From Pseudaminobacter soli (ex Li et al. 2025) (GTDB lineage: Bacteria; Pseudomonadota; Alphaproteobacteria; Rhizobiales; Rhizobiaceae), in contig NZ_JARXVF010000002.1 in assembly GCF_029892515.1 (NCBI RefSeq), positions 186,001-250,000 of the forward strand: a stretch of 64,000 nt of DNA. The letters run 5' to 3'. The notes under the pieces were generated by a model. That model saw only the letters and a list, made by a program, of their open reading frames with translations. It was not told the origin of the DNA and searched no databases. Positions 53,582 through 62,443 of the stretch are shown piece after piece. Numbering within the stretch: the stretch's first letter is position 1; each line of letters opens with the position of its first letter. Both the position numbers and the translations under genes were made by a program.

Positions 53582-53991
53582 TGCACCTCCTCGGCCAGAA
53601 TCTAACCCCAGTTCTCCAACCTTCAATCACCGCAAGGAGGCGCCATGGACAAAACTGACGATTGGCTCCGGGTTAGAGATCCTTGAGCGCAGCTATCAGA
53701 CGCCCGTCGTCTCACCCGAGGCGGGCTTCCTTTTGCGTTTAAGTGCGCCGTCTTCTCCTTGGGCTTCTTTCCCTTGGGGCGCGTTTGGCTGAACTTCTCG
53801 ATGAGTACCCAAACAACCAATGGGATCTCCCGAAAGCTGGCGACAACGCGAGTTTTGGCGGCTGGCGGAGTAGGGTCAGGTTATTCCAAACTTCAGCACG
53901 CTATGAGGTCTGCCATGTTCGTCCCCATCCTCGTCCCAGGGGGCTCGGCAGCCATTTGATGCCGATAAGGTGATCGCCACGACTGCGATGG
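53582..53991. other. Intergenic region with hairpin
   Basis: Other than the hairpin at 53702-53727 nothing is supported here. Confidence 0.45.
53702..53736 (+). terminator. Terminator-like hairpin
   Basis: GCCCGTCGTCTCACCCGAGG and following GCGGGC form a GCCCG/CGGGC stem with more pairing inside, followed by TTCCTTTT. It has the same family look as the hairpins at 36676 and 39150. Confidence 0.55.
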
Positions 53992-54144
53992 TCACTGGTA
54001 ACAGCGAGGATTCAACCATTGCTCGCATGGCGATATATCGTCAACCATGTCGCTGTTGCGCCTGATGAGCAGGGCCGAGCCAATTGCTAAGGCCGCGATG
54101 AGGATGACCAGCACAATCAAGCGTATGGACATCGTCGGGTTCAT
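53992..54144 (-). CDS. Possible small membrane protein, 50 residues
   Basis: MNPTMSIRLIVLVILIAALA followed by IGSALLIRR and a polar tail with two Cys. One membrane helix. Ribosome binding site weak; included because the composition is natural for a small inner-membrane protein and a neighbour of the same type lies at 53414. Confidence 0.4.
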   Translation of the reverse strand: MNPTMSIRLIVLVILIAALAIGSALLIRRNSDMVDDISPCEQWLNPRCYQ

Positions 54145-54216
54145 TGCTCGTGCCAGATCATCGGTCGATGCCAAGTCGGGCGGTGCTGTGGGCGTGCAAT
54201 GAAAAACCCTCGCGTG

Positions 54217-54558
54217 TCATCCGCCGGCCGCCCTATTGGCCTCCTCGATCTTCCACTTTTCCTCAAGCAGAATTTGCGCTGCCTGGATGACGCCAATCGC
54301 CTCTACGATCGTCTCTTCCATTTCCGCGTCGGAGAATTGGTCGACCAGATTCGCCGCCTCGTTGAGGTAGTAGACTATGTCCTCAGGGCCTCCGCTAGCG
54401 TCCACCGGGCTTTCCGAATATTTGATCTCGTCTCGTAGAACACGGATCGTCACCGATGCCCGTTGCAGCAGCTTGACGCGCTCTCGGCTCGTGAGTGTGC
54501 CGACATCATTCGCGGCTCTGAAGAGCTCAAAAATGAAGTTATGTATGCGGTCGATCAT
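54217..54558 (-). CDS. Hypothetical helical protein, 113 residues
   Basis: Starts MIDRIHNFIFELFRAANDVG and ends AAQILLEEKWKIEEANRAAGG. Mostly alpha-helical and acidic, no signal peptide or membrane segment. AGATGGGCG lies before the ATG. No family recognised. Confidence 0.55.
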   Translation of the reverse strand: MIDRIHNFIFELFRAANDVGTLTSRERVKLLQRASVTIRVLRDEIKYSESPVDASGGPEDIVYYLNEAANLVDQFSDAEMEETIVEAIGVIQAAQILLEEKWKIEEANRAAGG

Positions 54559-54802
54559 CGCCCATCTTAAGTCATGAGTACCATTTCTAACAATAAGCGT
54601 ATCTTCTAACAGTTGTGTTCGTTAACATGCGGGTCTATTGCCGTATTTTATCCAATCTCTTCTGCCGCTTTCCCCTACCTGATGTTCGGTATCGCCCGAG
54701 ATGTGCCGCGCCGTTTTCCCTGACCTGATCGGCAAGTTAGTCGGCGCTAGACTAAATTCATGGTCTGGGAGAGACGGACCATCTTCGCCAACGGAAATTC
54801 TG

Positions 54803-54836
54803 CCCGCCTTGGTCCCAGGGCGGACCCTTTTTCTTT
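54803..54836 (+). terminator. Rho-independent terminator-like hairpin
   Basis: CCGCC and GGCGG at about 54804-54822 enclose TTGGTCCCA, followed by ACCCTTTTTCTTTTC. It points along the plus strand, just before the cupredoxin remnant. Confidence 0.65.
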
Positions 54837-54851
54837 TCACCTGACCCGATA

Positions 54852-55083
54852 GTGGATCACAAAGGCCGCCGTTCCAGCAGGCATCCATGCCGAGGTCGGC
54901 GATACGGTGAAATGGGTCAATATGGACGCCGTTGCTCATTCGGCAACGACCAAGGGCGGCTGGGATGTTACCGTCCGTCCGCACAAGAGCGCCAGCGCGG
55001 TCATGACGAAGGCGGGGGAGTTTAATTACCACTGCCGCTTTCACCCGAATATGACGGGTCACATTACCGTAACGGCCCCATAG
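54852..55083 (+). pseudogene. Truncated cupredoxin
   Basis: One plus frame reads AAVPAGIHAEVGDTVKWVNM, DAVAHSATTKGGWDVTV, then AGEFNYHCRFHPNMTGHITV before TAG at 55081. It matches the cupredoxin at 38188-38505 and keeps the copper-ligand positions (H in VAHS, then C, H, M). The signal peptide and first strand are missing; a GATCACAAAG start suggests a frameshift at the GG after it. No usable start codon is present, so it is a remnant. Confidence 0.8.
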
Positions 55084-55315
55084 CCAAGCTCTGCCGCACG
55101 ATCACCCAGCCTGCCTCGGTCTCGGGGCAGGGAGTCTACTGCTTCAGACTGGCTGACCCAAAGTCAGATCGACCAGAAAACCGCGTTAACGTTCGGGCCG
55201 CTGACGAGAGGCACATCACGAGCTCTTTCCTATAGACGCGCCCGAAAAGCGGCATAAACTTCCGCGTAGGTGTTAGCATTTCGGGCGTGTATTCGGCACG
55301 CGAAGAGTGCGGTTC

Positions 55316-55894
55316 ATGTTCAGTCGCCGTTCCTTCATGCTGGGGCTGTTCGCCGTGTTTGTAGTGCCCCAAGCGACCCTTGCCGCTGGGCACAGGACGG
55401 TCAGGCACAAGAAACACTTCGTTCTTAACCCCAAATATGCCCCGCAGGTCGTCGCGTTCCCCCGTTACTATGCGCCCGGCACGGTGGTGGTCGATCCTCG
55501 TAATCGATTTCTGTACCTGGTTGAGCAGCCAGGTGTAGCCCGGCGCTACGGCGTTGGCGTGGGCAAGGCTGGTTTGGCTTGGTCCGGCCACGCCGTTATC
55601 GGCCGCAAGGAAGAATGGCCGCGCTGGAAACCAACCAAGGACATGATCCGACGCAGTCCGCACAAATATCGCAAATACGCCAAAGGCCTTGAGGGTGGCC
55701 CGCGCAACCCCCTTGGCGCGCGCGCGCTGTATCTCTATCACGGAGGGCGCGACACGCTCTATCGCATCCATGGCACCAACGAGCCATGGACCATCGGCCA
55801 TGCGGTTTCCAACGGCTGCATTCGCATGCTCAACGAGCATGTCGAGGACCTCTATAGCCGCGTAAATATTGGGACGCCGGTTATTGTCCTTTAG
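55316..55894 (+). CDS. L,D-transpeptidase (YkuD family)
   Basis: Protein of 192 residues. The signal peptide is [20 protein letters not shown]. The YkuD catalytic motif is complete: H152 in [11 protein letters not shown] and C168 in [10 protein letters not shown]. Such enzymes cross-link peptidoglycan or attach proteins to it in the periplasm. GAAGAG precedes the ATG at 55316; a GTG three codons earlier is too close to it. It stands alone. Confidence 0.92.
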   Translation: MFSRRSFMLGLFAVFVVPQATLAAGHRTVRHKKHFVLNPKYAPQVVAFPRYYAPGTVVVDPRNRFLYLVEQPGVARRYGVGVGKAGLAWSGHAVIGRKEEWPRWKPTKDMIRRSPHKYRKYAKGLEGGPRNPLGARALYLYHGGRDTLYRIHGTNEPWTIGHAVSNGCIRMLNEHVEDLYSRVNIGTPVIVL

Positions 55895-56096
55895 ATGAAG
55901 GAACCGGGCACCCAGCAGTCGAGGGGAGGAGCGTCTTCCAAGCCAACGATTGTTGTGCGTCTGAATGAAGACACGCTTCGGTCACGGGGCGTCGCTTGTT
56001 TCTTTATCTGCGTGCCAGGCTCGGTGAGCGCTCCTTCCACGAAACCGCCGAGCCTCTGGCCGCTCCTGTTCACTTGCTGTGCCGGGTGCAGTGCGA

Positions 56097-56345
56097 TTAT
56101 TTCTCGGATACGCCCGGCGGGCGCTTGTCCGACTTACCGTCTTGCATGAGCCGCCAGTCACTGCGCTGCCCGACATAGCGGGTGAGTGCCTCGGCCAGGG
56201 CGGTCTCCTCCGTCACGCCCTCTTGATATTGGCGGATTAGAAAGCGCGCGGCTTCGTCGATGCCGTCGGACAGACGTGCGCCAATGAGAACACGTTTGAT
56301 CTTTTCTATGTCTGACGAGGATAAGTAATGATGACTTGAAGACAC
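56097..56345 (-). CDS. Small conserved hypothetical protein, 82 residues
   Basis: A GTG start at 56345 preceded by CGGAGGAAATGC opens SSSHHYLSSSDIEKIKRVLI followed by GARLSDGIDEAARFLIRQYQ. Helical and charged, with no signal or membrane segment. The open frame extends far upstream without any good start, so the GTG is chosen. Function unknown. Confidence 0.6.
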   Translation of the reverse strand: MSSSHHYLSSSDIEKIKRVLIGARLSDGIDEAARFLIRQYQEGVTEETALAEALTRYVGQRSDWRLMQDGKSDKRPPGVSEK

Positions 56346-56546
56346 GCATTTCCTCCGGGGTTTTGTTGTTGTTGTTTTCCCCCGAGTGGCTGCGACGCCA
56401 GTTAAGTACAATGCCGTCATATATGCCGCGCGTCCAGAGAATAACGGAGCCCGTTGTGACGCAGAAGCCAGCAACTGAGGCGGCCTTTCTGTTGCCTGCT
56501 CGGTTCGTGTCACGTTCCTATTTTTCGTGCTGGCAAGGAGCGCCCC

Positions 56547-56669
56547 ATGACCGCAACGATAGATCCGGGTGCACGATCCGAACGGATGTCCAGGATTCGA
56601 GGAAAGGATTCGAAGCCAGAGATGGTCTCCCGGAAAGCCTGTCCTGCATTTCGCCGGCGTAAAAATTGA
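56547..56669 (+). pseudogene. Remnant of a Vsr (very short patch repair) endonuclease gene
   Basis: CAAGGAGC precedes an ATG and a frame MTATIDPGARSERMSRIRGK, then DSKPEMVSRKA, which matches the start of alphaproteobacterial Vsr proteins (RSxxMxxIxGKDTKPE). After that the family sequence is lost: short pieces resembling LPGKP and IFVRRR lie in other frames and TGA ends the ORF at 56669. Vsr nicks T:G mismatches next to Dcm-type methylation; no methylase is visible here. Confidence 0.55.
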
Positions 56670-57223
56670 TTTTCGTGCGGCGCCGGGCGTGTCGGCCTTG
56701 CGCCCACCTCGGTCATTCGGACAGTCGGAATCTTCCACCGAAAGCGGACATGCTCGCCGCCTCCGCACCGAGAATTGGACAGAAAGCTCCAGAGCCCTAC
56801 CGGTGCGCCGCGCCGGGTGAAGATGACAACTACGTTCATGCTATAGCCCTACGTTCGGACTCATGGTGGGCCGCATGAAGGTGCTGGCAATGGGCGGAAC
56901 CGGCGTGACCGGGGCCAATACCGCCAGCACGCCGGAGCTCCCCCTGGTTCAACGAGGCAGTCGCCTCGGTTCATCATCGCCGGGCTACGTCACCTTCGTG
57001 AAAATGACTGAAAATTTCTCTGGCCAGCCCAGATTTTTCATCATTTGCGGCGGCCAGCCTCTGCGCGATACCAACACCACGGTGACGTTAAGAGGGTTGT
57101 CCGGAGATCGTCATGCTGACCTTCTGCCACGCTCCCCAGAGTTGGCGTCCGACTGGATCGGCCGTGGCTCGTTCCCACGCTGGTCAGGCCGCCAAAGCAG
57201 GTAAATCCATCACTGAGGTAAAC
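56670..57223. other. Region upstream of the beta-lactamase
   Basis: Degraded sequence without a gene that I can support. No integron attC site, IS end or terminal inverted repeat was recognised upstream of the beta-lactamase. Confidence 0.4.
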
Positions 57224-58090
57224 ATGCGACTATCCACTTCTCTTCCGCTGGCGACATATTTGCTGGTTGCCAATCTGATCTTCCCTGCCTGGGCAGAAAC
57301 CGTTACCGAAACCGTGGCCCAGGTGGAGGCTAAGCTGGGTGGCCGCGTAGGCATCGTGTTGCAGCAACAGGGCGCGGCGCCCGCGGCGGAACATCGCCCG
57401 GATGAACGCTTTCCCCTAGCTAGTACGTTTAAGGCCCTGGTTTGTGGAGCGGTTCTCGCAAAAGTGGATGCGGGAGAGGAAGATCTCAGCCGCACTATCC
57501 TGTACGGACCCGAGGCCTTGGTCACCTATTCACCCGTCACCGAAAAGCATGCCGGACGAGGTATGACGGTAGGCGATCTTTGCGACGCAACGATTACGCT
57601 CAGTGACAATACCGCGGGTAACCTTCTGCTGGACAGCATCGGTGGCCCAGAGGGGCTCACTGACTTCCTCCGTCGAACCGGTGATGCAGTAACCCGCCTG
57701 GATCGTTGGGAGCCCGAGTTGAACCAAGCCTTGCCAGGCGATCAACGAGATACCACCTCGCCACGTGCCATGCTGGCCACAATGGAAAGGCTCCTGTTCA
57801 GTGATCTGCTGACCCCTGCCTCACGCGCGCAACTTGAAAAATGGATGATAGCTGATCAGGTAGCCGACGAGTTGATCCGCGCCAGCCTTCCCGAAGGCTG
57901 GACCATTGGCGACAAGACCGGCGCTGGCGAACGTGGTTCCCGTTCGATCGTCGCGGTCATCCGCCCGCCGTATGGTGACCCTTGGCTAGCGGCAATCTAC
58001 CTCACCGGCAACGAGGCGGATTTGAAGACACGCAATGATGCCATTGCTAAGATCGGCGCCGCCATGGTCGAGACGATCAAGGCCCAGTAA
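57224..58090 (+). CDS. bla: Class A beta-lactamase
   Basis: Protein of 288 residues with a signal peptide (MRLSTSLPLATYLLVANLIF, cleavage after PAWA). All class A motifs are present: S67-TFK (Ambler S70), S127-DN (S130), E163 in EPELN (E166), and K231-TG (K234). Cys 74 and 120 fall at Ambler 77 and 123 and can form the disulfide typical of TEM/PSE-type enzymes. It hydrolyses beta-lactams in the periplasm; the spectrum cannot be predicted safely. TGAGGT precedes the ATG at 57224. It has no adjacent AmpR-type regulator. Base use seems less GC-biased than in neighbours, so horizontal origin is possible. Confidence 0.95.
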   Translation: MRLSTSLPLATYLLVANLIFPAWAETVTETVAQVEAKLGGRVGIVLQQQGAAPAAEHRPDERFPLASTFKALVCGAVLAKVDAGEEDLSRTILYGPEALVTYSPVTEKHAGRGMTVGDLCDATITLSDNTAGNLLLDSIGGPEGLTDFLRRTGDAVTRLDRWEPELNQALPGDQRDTTSPRAMLATMERLLFSDLLTPASRAQLEKWMIADQVADELIRASLPEGWTIGDKTGAGERGSRSIVAVIRPPYGDPWLAAIYLTGNEADLKTRNDAIAKIGAAMVETIKAQ

Positions 58091-58516
58091 TCGGGTCTGA
58101 CCAGGCTGGGGCATTGATGAACAACCAGCGCACGCGGCTCAGCTTTGGCCGTCGCGCTGGCCGCCCTGCTCGGCTCCGGCGGTAGGGGCTCGCCTTGGAA
58201 CCGGGGAACGCTGGGACCTGAGGCCCCGGACCCCCATGCCAGAAGGGAAAACCTCGATCCCAGTTCCTTCTCTACGACAGCGGAGTTCTGGAGATGACCG
58301 GGTACCAGAGGCGGCCCCTCTGGTAAAACAGCATGGCTGATTGGATCGTGGAGGCCGAGTGCGGCGCCGACGGCTTCAACAACCCAGAACTTAGGGTTAC
58401 CCTTGATGAACAGGGCGATCCACCTCATGCGACTGGACATTTGAGCTGATGGCAAGCTAGACGGGACGATTAGATGTGCAGATTACGGATGCAACAGCAT
58501 GCAGCGGTGAGAGCTC
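58091..58516. other. Intergenic region between bla and the LacI gene
   Basis: No gene I can support. The minus strand has an open reading with IALFIKGNPKFWVVEAVGA, which looks protein-like but without a start signal; probably debris. Confidence 0.35.
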
Positions 58517-59512
58517 GTGGCAGTTACGATCAAGGATATTGCTAGGCGAGCCGGGGTGTCGACTGCAACAGTGTCGAAGGTTCTGAACCGAAAGGATTCG
58601 GTTATCGGGGACGAGACTCGCCAGAAGGTTCTGTCGCTTGCCCGTGAGCTGAACTACACGCCGAACTCGCTTGCGCGCTCGCTCGTGACTCGGAAGTCGC
58701 TCGTCATCGGCATCATCGTTCCCGATATTCTGAACCCCTATTTCACCGAGCTGGTGAGGGCCTGCGACGATGCGGCCCGTCTGCGGGGCTATACGACGCT
58801 CGTCTGCAATTCGGAGGGAGTGCCGGAGATCGAGACGGCTCACCTGACCTCCTTTGGGGGGCATCGCGTGGATGGGATATTGCTGGCTGCGAGCGACGTA
58901 ATTCCGGACACTGAGCTTCTCGATGCCTTACGCATCCCCGTGGTTTGCATGGACAGGGAGATCGGGCCGACGAAGCAACTCGTCGCGACGGTCGACACGG
59001 ATTACCGAAGCGGAACCTTCCAGGCGACTCGGCACCTGATCGAGAAGGGCCACACCCGCATCGCATTTTTGAGTGGTGACCCCCATCGGTCGAACACGCA
59101 GATTCGTCTGGCGGGCTACAAAGATGCGCTGGGCCAGTCGGGCATTCCCTTTGACCCTGAACTGATACGGTGCAAGGAGTTCCAGCATAGGTTTGGCCAT
59201 CAGGCGACATTGGATCTGCTCGACCGCACGCAGTTCTCGGCGATCTGCTGCATGAACGACATGCTGGCGATCGGCGCGATGGTGGCTCTGCGGGAGCGCG
59301 GCAGGCGCGTGCCTGACGACTGTGCCGTGATCGGATTCGACAACATCTATCTGTCGCCGTTGCTCGAGCATCCGCTCTCCACCGTGGACAGGCGCATTGC
59401 CCATACGGGGCGCGTCGCGACGAATGCCCTGATCGATTTTCTCGAAGATGCCGATCGGAAGGGCGCGGCCATCACGATCATACCCACGGTTGTCAGCCGC
59501 ACCACGACCTAG
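58517..59512 (+). CDS. LacI-family transcriptional regulator
   Basis: Protein of 331 residues: helix-turn-helix VTIKDIARRAGVSTATVSKV with hinge ARSLVTRKSLVIGIIV, then a periplasmic-binding-protein-like ligand domain (DGILLAASD, AFLSGDPHRSNTQIR, AVIGFDNIYLSPLLEHPLST). The start is a GTG with GGTGAGAG before it. It is 332 bases upstream of the BMP importer genes and co-directional, so it probably represses them in response to the transported nucleoside or base. Confidence 0.9.
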   Translation: MAVTIKDIARRAGVSTATVSKVLNRKDSVIGDETRQKVLSLARELNYTPNSLARSLVTRKSLVIGIIVPDILNPYFTELVRACDDAARLRGYTTLVCNSEGVPEIETAHLTSFGGHRVDGILLAASDVIPDTELLDALRIPVVCMDREIGPTKQLVATVDTDYRSGTFQATRHLIEKGHTRIAFLSGDPHRSNTQIRLAGYKDALGQSGIPFDPELIRCKEFQHRFGHQATLDLLDRTQFSAICCMNDMLAIGAMVALRERGRRVPDDCAVIGFDNIYLSPLLEHPLSTVDRRIAHTGRVATNALIDFLEDADRKGAAITIIPTVVSRTTT

Positions 59513-59844
59513 CCGTGCGCGAAGGCGGCGCTGCTCTGATGTCTTGGCACTGTTCCTGAGCTCATTCCAGGCCCTCTCCAAGCGTTCATTTTGTCCCGCT
59601 CGGTTCGCGTGAAATCGCGCCGCTTTTCGTCGTCAGACAACGTCATTTAGCATTCTCTATTGGAGGACTTGACGGATCAAATGCGATCAAAGTACACGTT
59701 TAACTGCGTTAAGGTACACGTTTAACTAACGCGAGAACGACCGGATTCCGATTGACAGCGGGAATCCCGGTTGGCATTTGTATAGACATTATGGATCGAT
59801 CTCGCCGGCGCAGGATGCCCCGGCATCCAGGGAGGGGAATGACA
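59513..59844. other. Regulatory region of the BMP importer
   Basis: Contains the direct repeats at 59692-59727 and leads to the binding-protein gene. No other gene. Confidence 0.5.
59692..59727. promoter_or_regulatory. Direct repeats, candidate operator
   Basis: GTACACGTTTAACT occurs twice, at 59692-59705 and 59714-59727, spaced 22 bases start to start. A TTAAC-TGC-GTTAA palindrome spans 59700-59712 between them. The spacing of two helical turns and the place upstream of the importer fit binding by the adjacent LacI protein or another dimer. Confidence 0.6.
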
Positions 59845-60834
59845 ATGTTGAAACATCTAATGGTGACGGTTGCATTGGCGGCAATGACGGCCGGCGCGGC
59901 GGCGGCCGACTTCAATCCGGCGATCGTCTACGGCACGAGCGGCAAGTTCGACAAGTCGTTCAACGAGATGGCCTATACGGGCGCGGAAAAGTTCAAGGCA
60001 GACACCGGATCCGGCTATCGTGATTTCGAAGCGCAGGCGGATTCCCAGGCGGAGCAGGGCATCCGCAACTTCGCCAGCCGCGGCTTCAGCCCCGTCATCG
60101 TGACGAATTTCGGCTACAAAGACCAGTTGGCCAAGGTTGCCAAGGAGTTCCCGAATATCGATTTCGTGATGCTCGACGACGTGGTCGATCTGCCCAACGT
60201 CCGGTCTGTCACTTTCAAGGAAGAGCAGGGCTCCTATGTGGTCGGCCTGATTGCGGCGCTCACCTCGAAGACGAAGGCCGTAGGCTTCATCGGCGGCATG
60301 GATATCCCGATCATCCGTAAGTTCGGTTGCGGTTTTGCACAGGGCGCTGCTGCTGGCGGTTCGACGAACATCATTCGCAACATGACGGGCACGACGAATG
60401 CCGCCTTCAACGATCCGGTGAAGGGCGGCGAGATCGCTGCGTCCCAGATGGGGCAGGGTGCGGATGTGATCTTTGCCGCGGCCGGCGGCACAGGCATCGG
60501 CGTCCTGCAGAAGGTTGCGGACGCTGGAAAGTTCGCGATCGGCGTCGATTCCAACCAGAATTACATGCACCCGGGCGTCATGCTGACCTCCATGGTCAAG
60601 CGCGTCGATGTTGCAGTCTACAACGCCCTCAAGGACGCCAAGGAAGGCCATTTCACCGGCGGCGTGCAGTCGCTGGGTCTGGCTGAAAATGGCGTCGACT
60701 GGGCGCTGGACGAGCACAACCGCAACCTGATCACGCCGGAGGTTGAGGCGGCGGCCACGAAGGCGAAGGAAGGCATCGCCGCCGGCACACTCATGGTTCA
60801 CGACTACATGACGGACGACAAGTGCCCCCTCTAA
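59845..60834 (+). CDS. BMP-family ABC transporter substrate-binding protein
   Basis: Protein of 329 residues with a signal peptide (MLKHLMVTVALAAMTAGAAA, cleavage before ADFN). The mature part matches the basic membrane protein (PnrA/Med) family of nucleoside-binding proteins: AIVYGTSGKFDKSFNEMAYT, GAEKF, SRGFSPVIVTNFGYKDQLAK, DVIFAAAGGTGIGVLQK and VGVDSN-type IGVDSNQNYMHPG. The ATG at 59845 has GGAGGGG at the right distance; an ATG two codons earlier is too close to it. It probably binds a purine or pyrimidine nucleoside. Confidence 0.93.
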   Translation: MLKHLMVTVALAAMTAGAAAADFNPAIVYGTSGKFDKSFNEMAYTGAEKFKADTGSGYRDFEAQADSQAEQGIRNFASRGFSPVIVTNFGYKDQLAKVAKEFPNIDFVMLDDVVDLPNVRSVTFKEEQGSYVVGLIAALTSKTKAVGFIGGMDIPIIRKFGCGFAQGAAAGGSTNIIRNMTGTTNAAFNDPVKGGEIAASQMGQGADVIFAAAGGTGIGVLQKVADAGKFAIGVDSNQNYMHPGVMLTSMVKRVDVAVYNALKDAKEGHFTGGVQSLGLAENGVDWALDEHNRNLITPEVEAAATKAKEGIAAGTLMVHDYMTDDKCPL

Positions 60835-60843
60835 GGGGTGGTT

Positions 60844-60867
60844 GGGCGAGCGCTTGAGCGCTCGCCC
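60844..60867 (+). terminator. Intercistronic hairpin
   Basis: Perfect 10-bp stem GGGCGAGCGC / GCGCTCGCCC with a TTGA loop, starting nine bases after the binding-protein stop codon. In binding-protein operons such hairpins usually raise binding-protein expression over the downstream subunits by partial termination or by mRNA protection. No strong T-tract follows. Confidence 0.75.
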
Positions 60868-60901
60868 GGTTTGCCCGGTCGGAGCGTTGTCTGGAGGGGT
60901 C

Positions 60902-62443
60902 ATGAAAGCGGAAATCAGCGCCGCGCAGCACGTGCTGGAGCTTGTCGGCGTCAACAAGAGCTTCGGCTCCGTGGTTGCGAACAAGGATGTCAACTTCGCG
61001 GTCGAGGCCGGCAGCATTCACGGTATCGTGGGCGAGAACGGCGCCGGAAAATCGACCCTGATGTCCATTCTCTACGGCTTCTATCAGGCGGACTCCGGCA
61101 AGATCCGCATCGACGGCAAGGAGGTCGGCATTCCCGACAGCCGTGCCGCCATCGCGCATGGCATTGGCATGGTGCATCAGCATTTCAAGCTGGTCGAGAA
61201 CTTCACGGTTCTGGAAAACATCGTCCTCGGCGCGGAAGAGGGTGCCTTCCTGCCGTCCAGCCGGCGCAAGGCGCGTCTGGAACTGCAGCGCCTCGCGAAG
61301 GAATACGAGCTGCAGGTCGACCTCGAGGCGATCACGGAGGATCTGCCGGTCGGCGTCCAGCAGCGTGTGGAGATCCTCAAGGCGCTCTACCGGCAGGCGC
61401 GGATCCTCATCCTCGACGAGCCGACAGGCGTGCTGACGCCGAGCGAGGCGGACCACCTGTTCCGCATCCTCCGGCGCCTTCGCGACGAGGGCAAGAGCGT
61501 CGTCCTCATCACGCACAAGCTGCGCGAGATCATGGATGCGACGGATACGGTTTCGGTCATGCGGCGCGGCGAACTGATCGCCACCGCCCCGACTGCGTCG
61601 ATGACGAAGGAAAGCCTTGCAGAATTGATGGTCGGCCGCCGTGTTCTGTTGCGCGTCGACAAGTCGCCGTCCAGGCCGGGAGAGATCGTCTTCGACGTAA
61701 AGGGGCTGAATGTCCGTGATCAGCGCGGCGTGCGCATGGTCAAGGACGTGTCCTTCAGTGTCCGCGCCGGGGAAATCGTCGGCATCGCCGGGGTTGCCGG
61801 CAATGGTCAGACCGAGCTACTCGACGCGCTGGCGGGAAACTGTGTGCCGGAAGCCGGCACGGTTCTTCTGGACGGCAAGGAGATCGCGCCCGATCCATTC
61901 AAGCGCAGGGACGCGGGGATCGCGCACGTCCCCGAGGACCGGCACGCCATTGGCCTCATCCTGTCGTTCCCGCTCAGGGAGAATGCGAGTCTCGGTTATC
62001 ATCGCCGTGCTGAATTCGGGACAAGCCCCATGCTGAAGCGATCACAGCTCCAGCAGTACGCGCAGCAATACATTTCCGAGTATGACATCCGCCCGCCCAA
62101 TGCCGACCTGCGCACTTCGCTCTTTTCGGGCGGCAACCAGCAGAAGATCGTGTTGGCGCGCGAGATCGAACATGATCCGGCGATGTTGCTGGTCGGCCAG
62201 CCCACGCGCGGCGTCGATATCGGCGCGATCGAGTTTATCCACCGCAGGCTGATCGAGCTGCGCGACCAGAACAAGGCAATCCTTCTAGTGTCGGTGGAAC
62301 TCGACGAGATCAGGGCGCTATCGGACCGCATACTTGTCATGTTCGATGGCGCGATCGTCGGGGAGACAAGCCCGGACGCATCGGAGCGCGAGCTGGGGTT
62401 GCTTATGGCCGGCGTTACGCAAGAAGATCAGGGAAGAGGTTAG
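60902..62443 (+). CDS. BMP-type ABC transporter ATP-binding protein (two nucleotide-binding domains)
   Basis: Protein of 513 residues. First half: Walker A GENGAGKST, Walker B ILILDEPTG and an atypical signature PVGVQQRVEILKALY. Second half: a degenerate Walker A, GVAGNGQTE, then signature SGGNQQKIVLAREI and a Walker B-like LLVGQPTRG. This is the NupA/YufO arrangement of nucleoside importers. CTGGAGGGG precedes the ATG at 60902. Following the hairpin it is co-transcribed with the permeases. Confidence 0.95.
   Translation: MKAEISAAQHVLELVGVNKSFGSVVANKDVNFAVEAGSIHGIVGENGAGKSTLMSILYGFYQADSGKIRIDGKEVGIPDSRAAIAHGIGMVHQHFKLVENFTVLENIVLGAEEGAFLPSSRRKARLELQRLAKEYELQVDLEAITEDLPVGVQQRVEILKALYRQARILILDEPTGVLTPSEADHLFRILRRLRDEGKSVVLITHKLREIMDATDTVSVMRRGELIATAPTASMTKESLAELMVGRRVLLRVDKSPSRPGEIVFDVKGLNVRDQRGVRMVKDVSFSVRAGEIVGIAGVAGNGQTELLDALAGNCVPEAGTVLLDGKEIAPDPFKRRDAGIAHVPEDRHAIGLILSFPLRENASLGYHRRAEFGTSPMLKRSQLQQYAQQYISEYDIRPPNADLRTSLFSGGNQQKIVLAREIEHDPAMLLVGQPTRGVDIGAIEFIHRRLIELRDQNKAILLVSVELDEIRALSDRILVMFDGAIVGETSPDASERELGLLMAGVTQEDQGRG

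Noticed and set aside
58091-58455. 152-residue minus-strand open frame after the beta-lactamase
   Set aside because: Partly overlaps the bla 3' end, has no ribosome binding site, and only a short stretch looks protein-like.
59857-61017. 386-residue minus-strand open frame across the BMP binding protein and the ATPase start
   Set aside because: Overlaps two confident genes and shows no domain.
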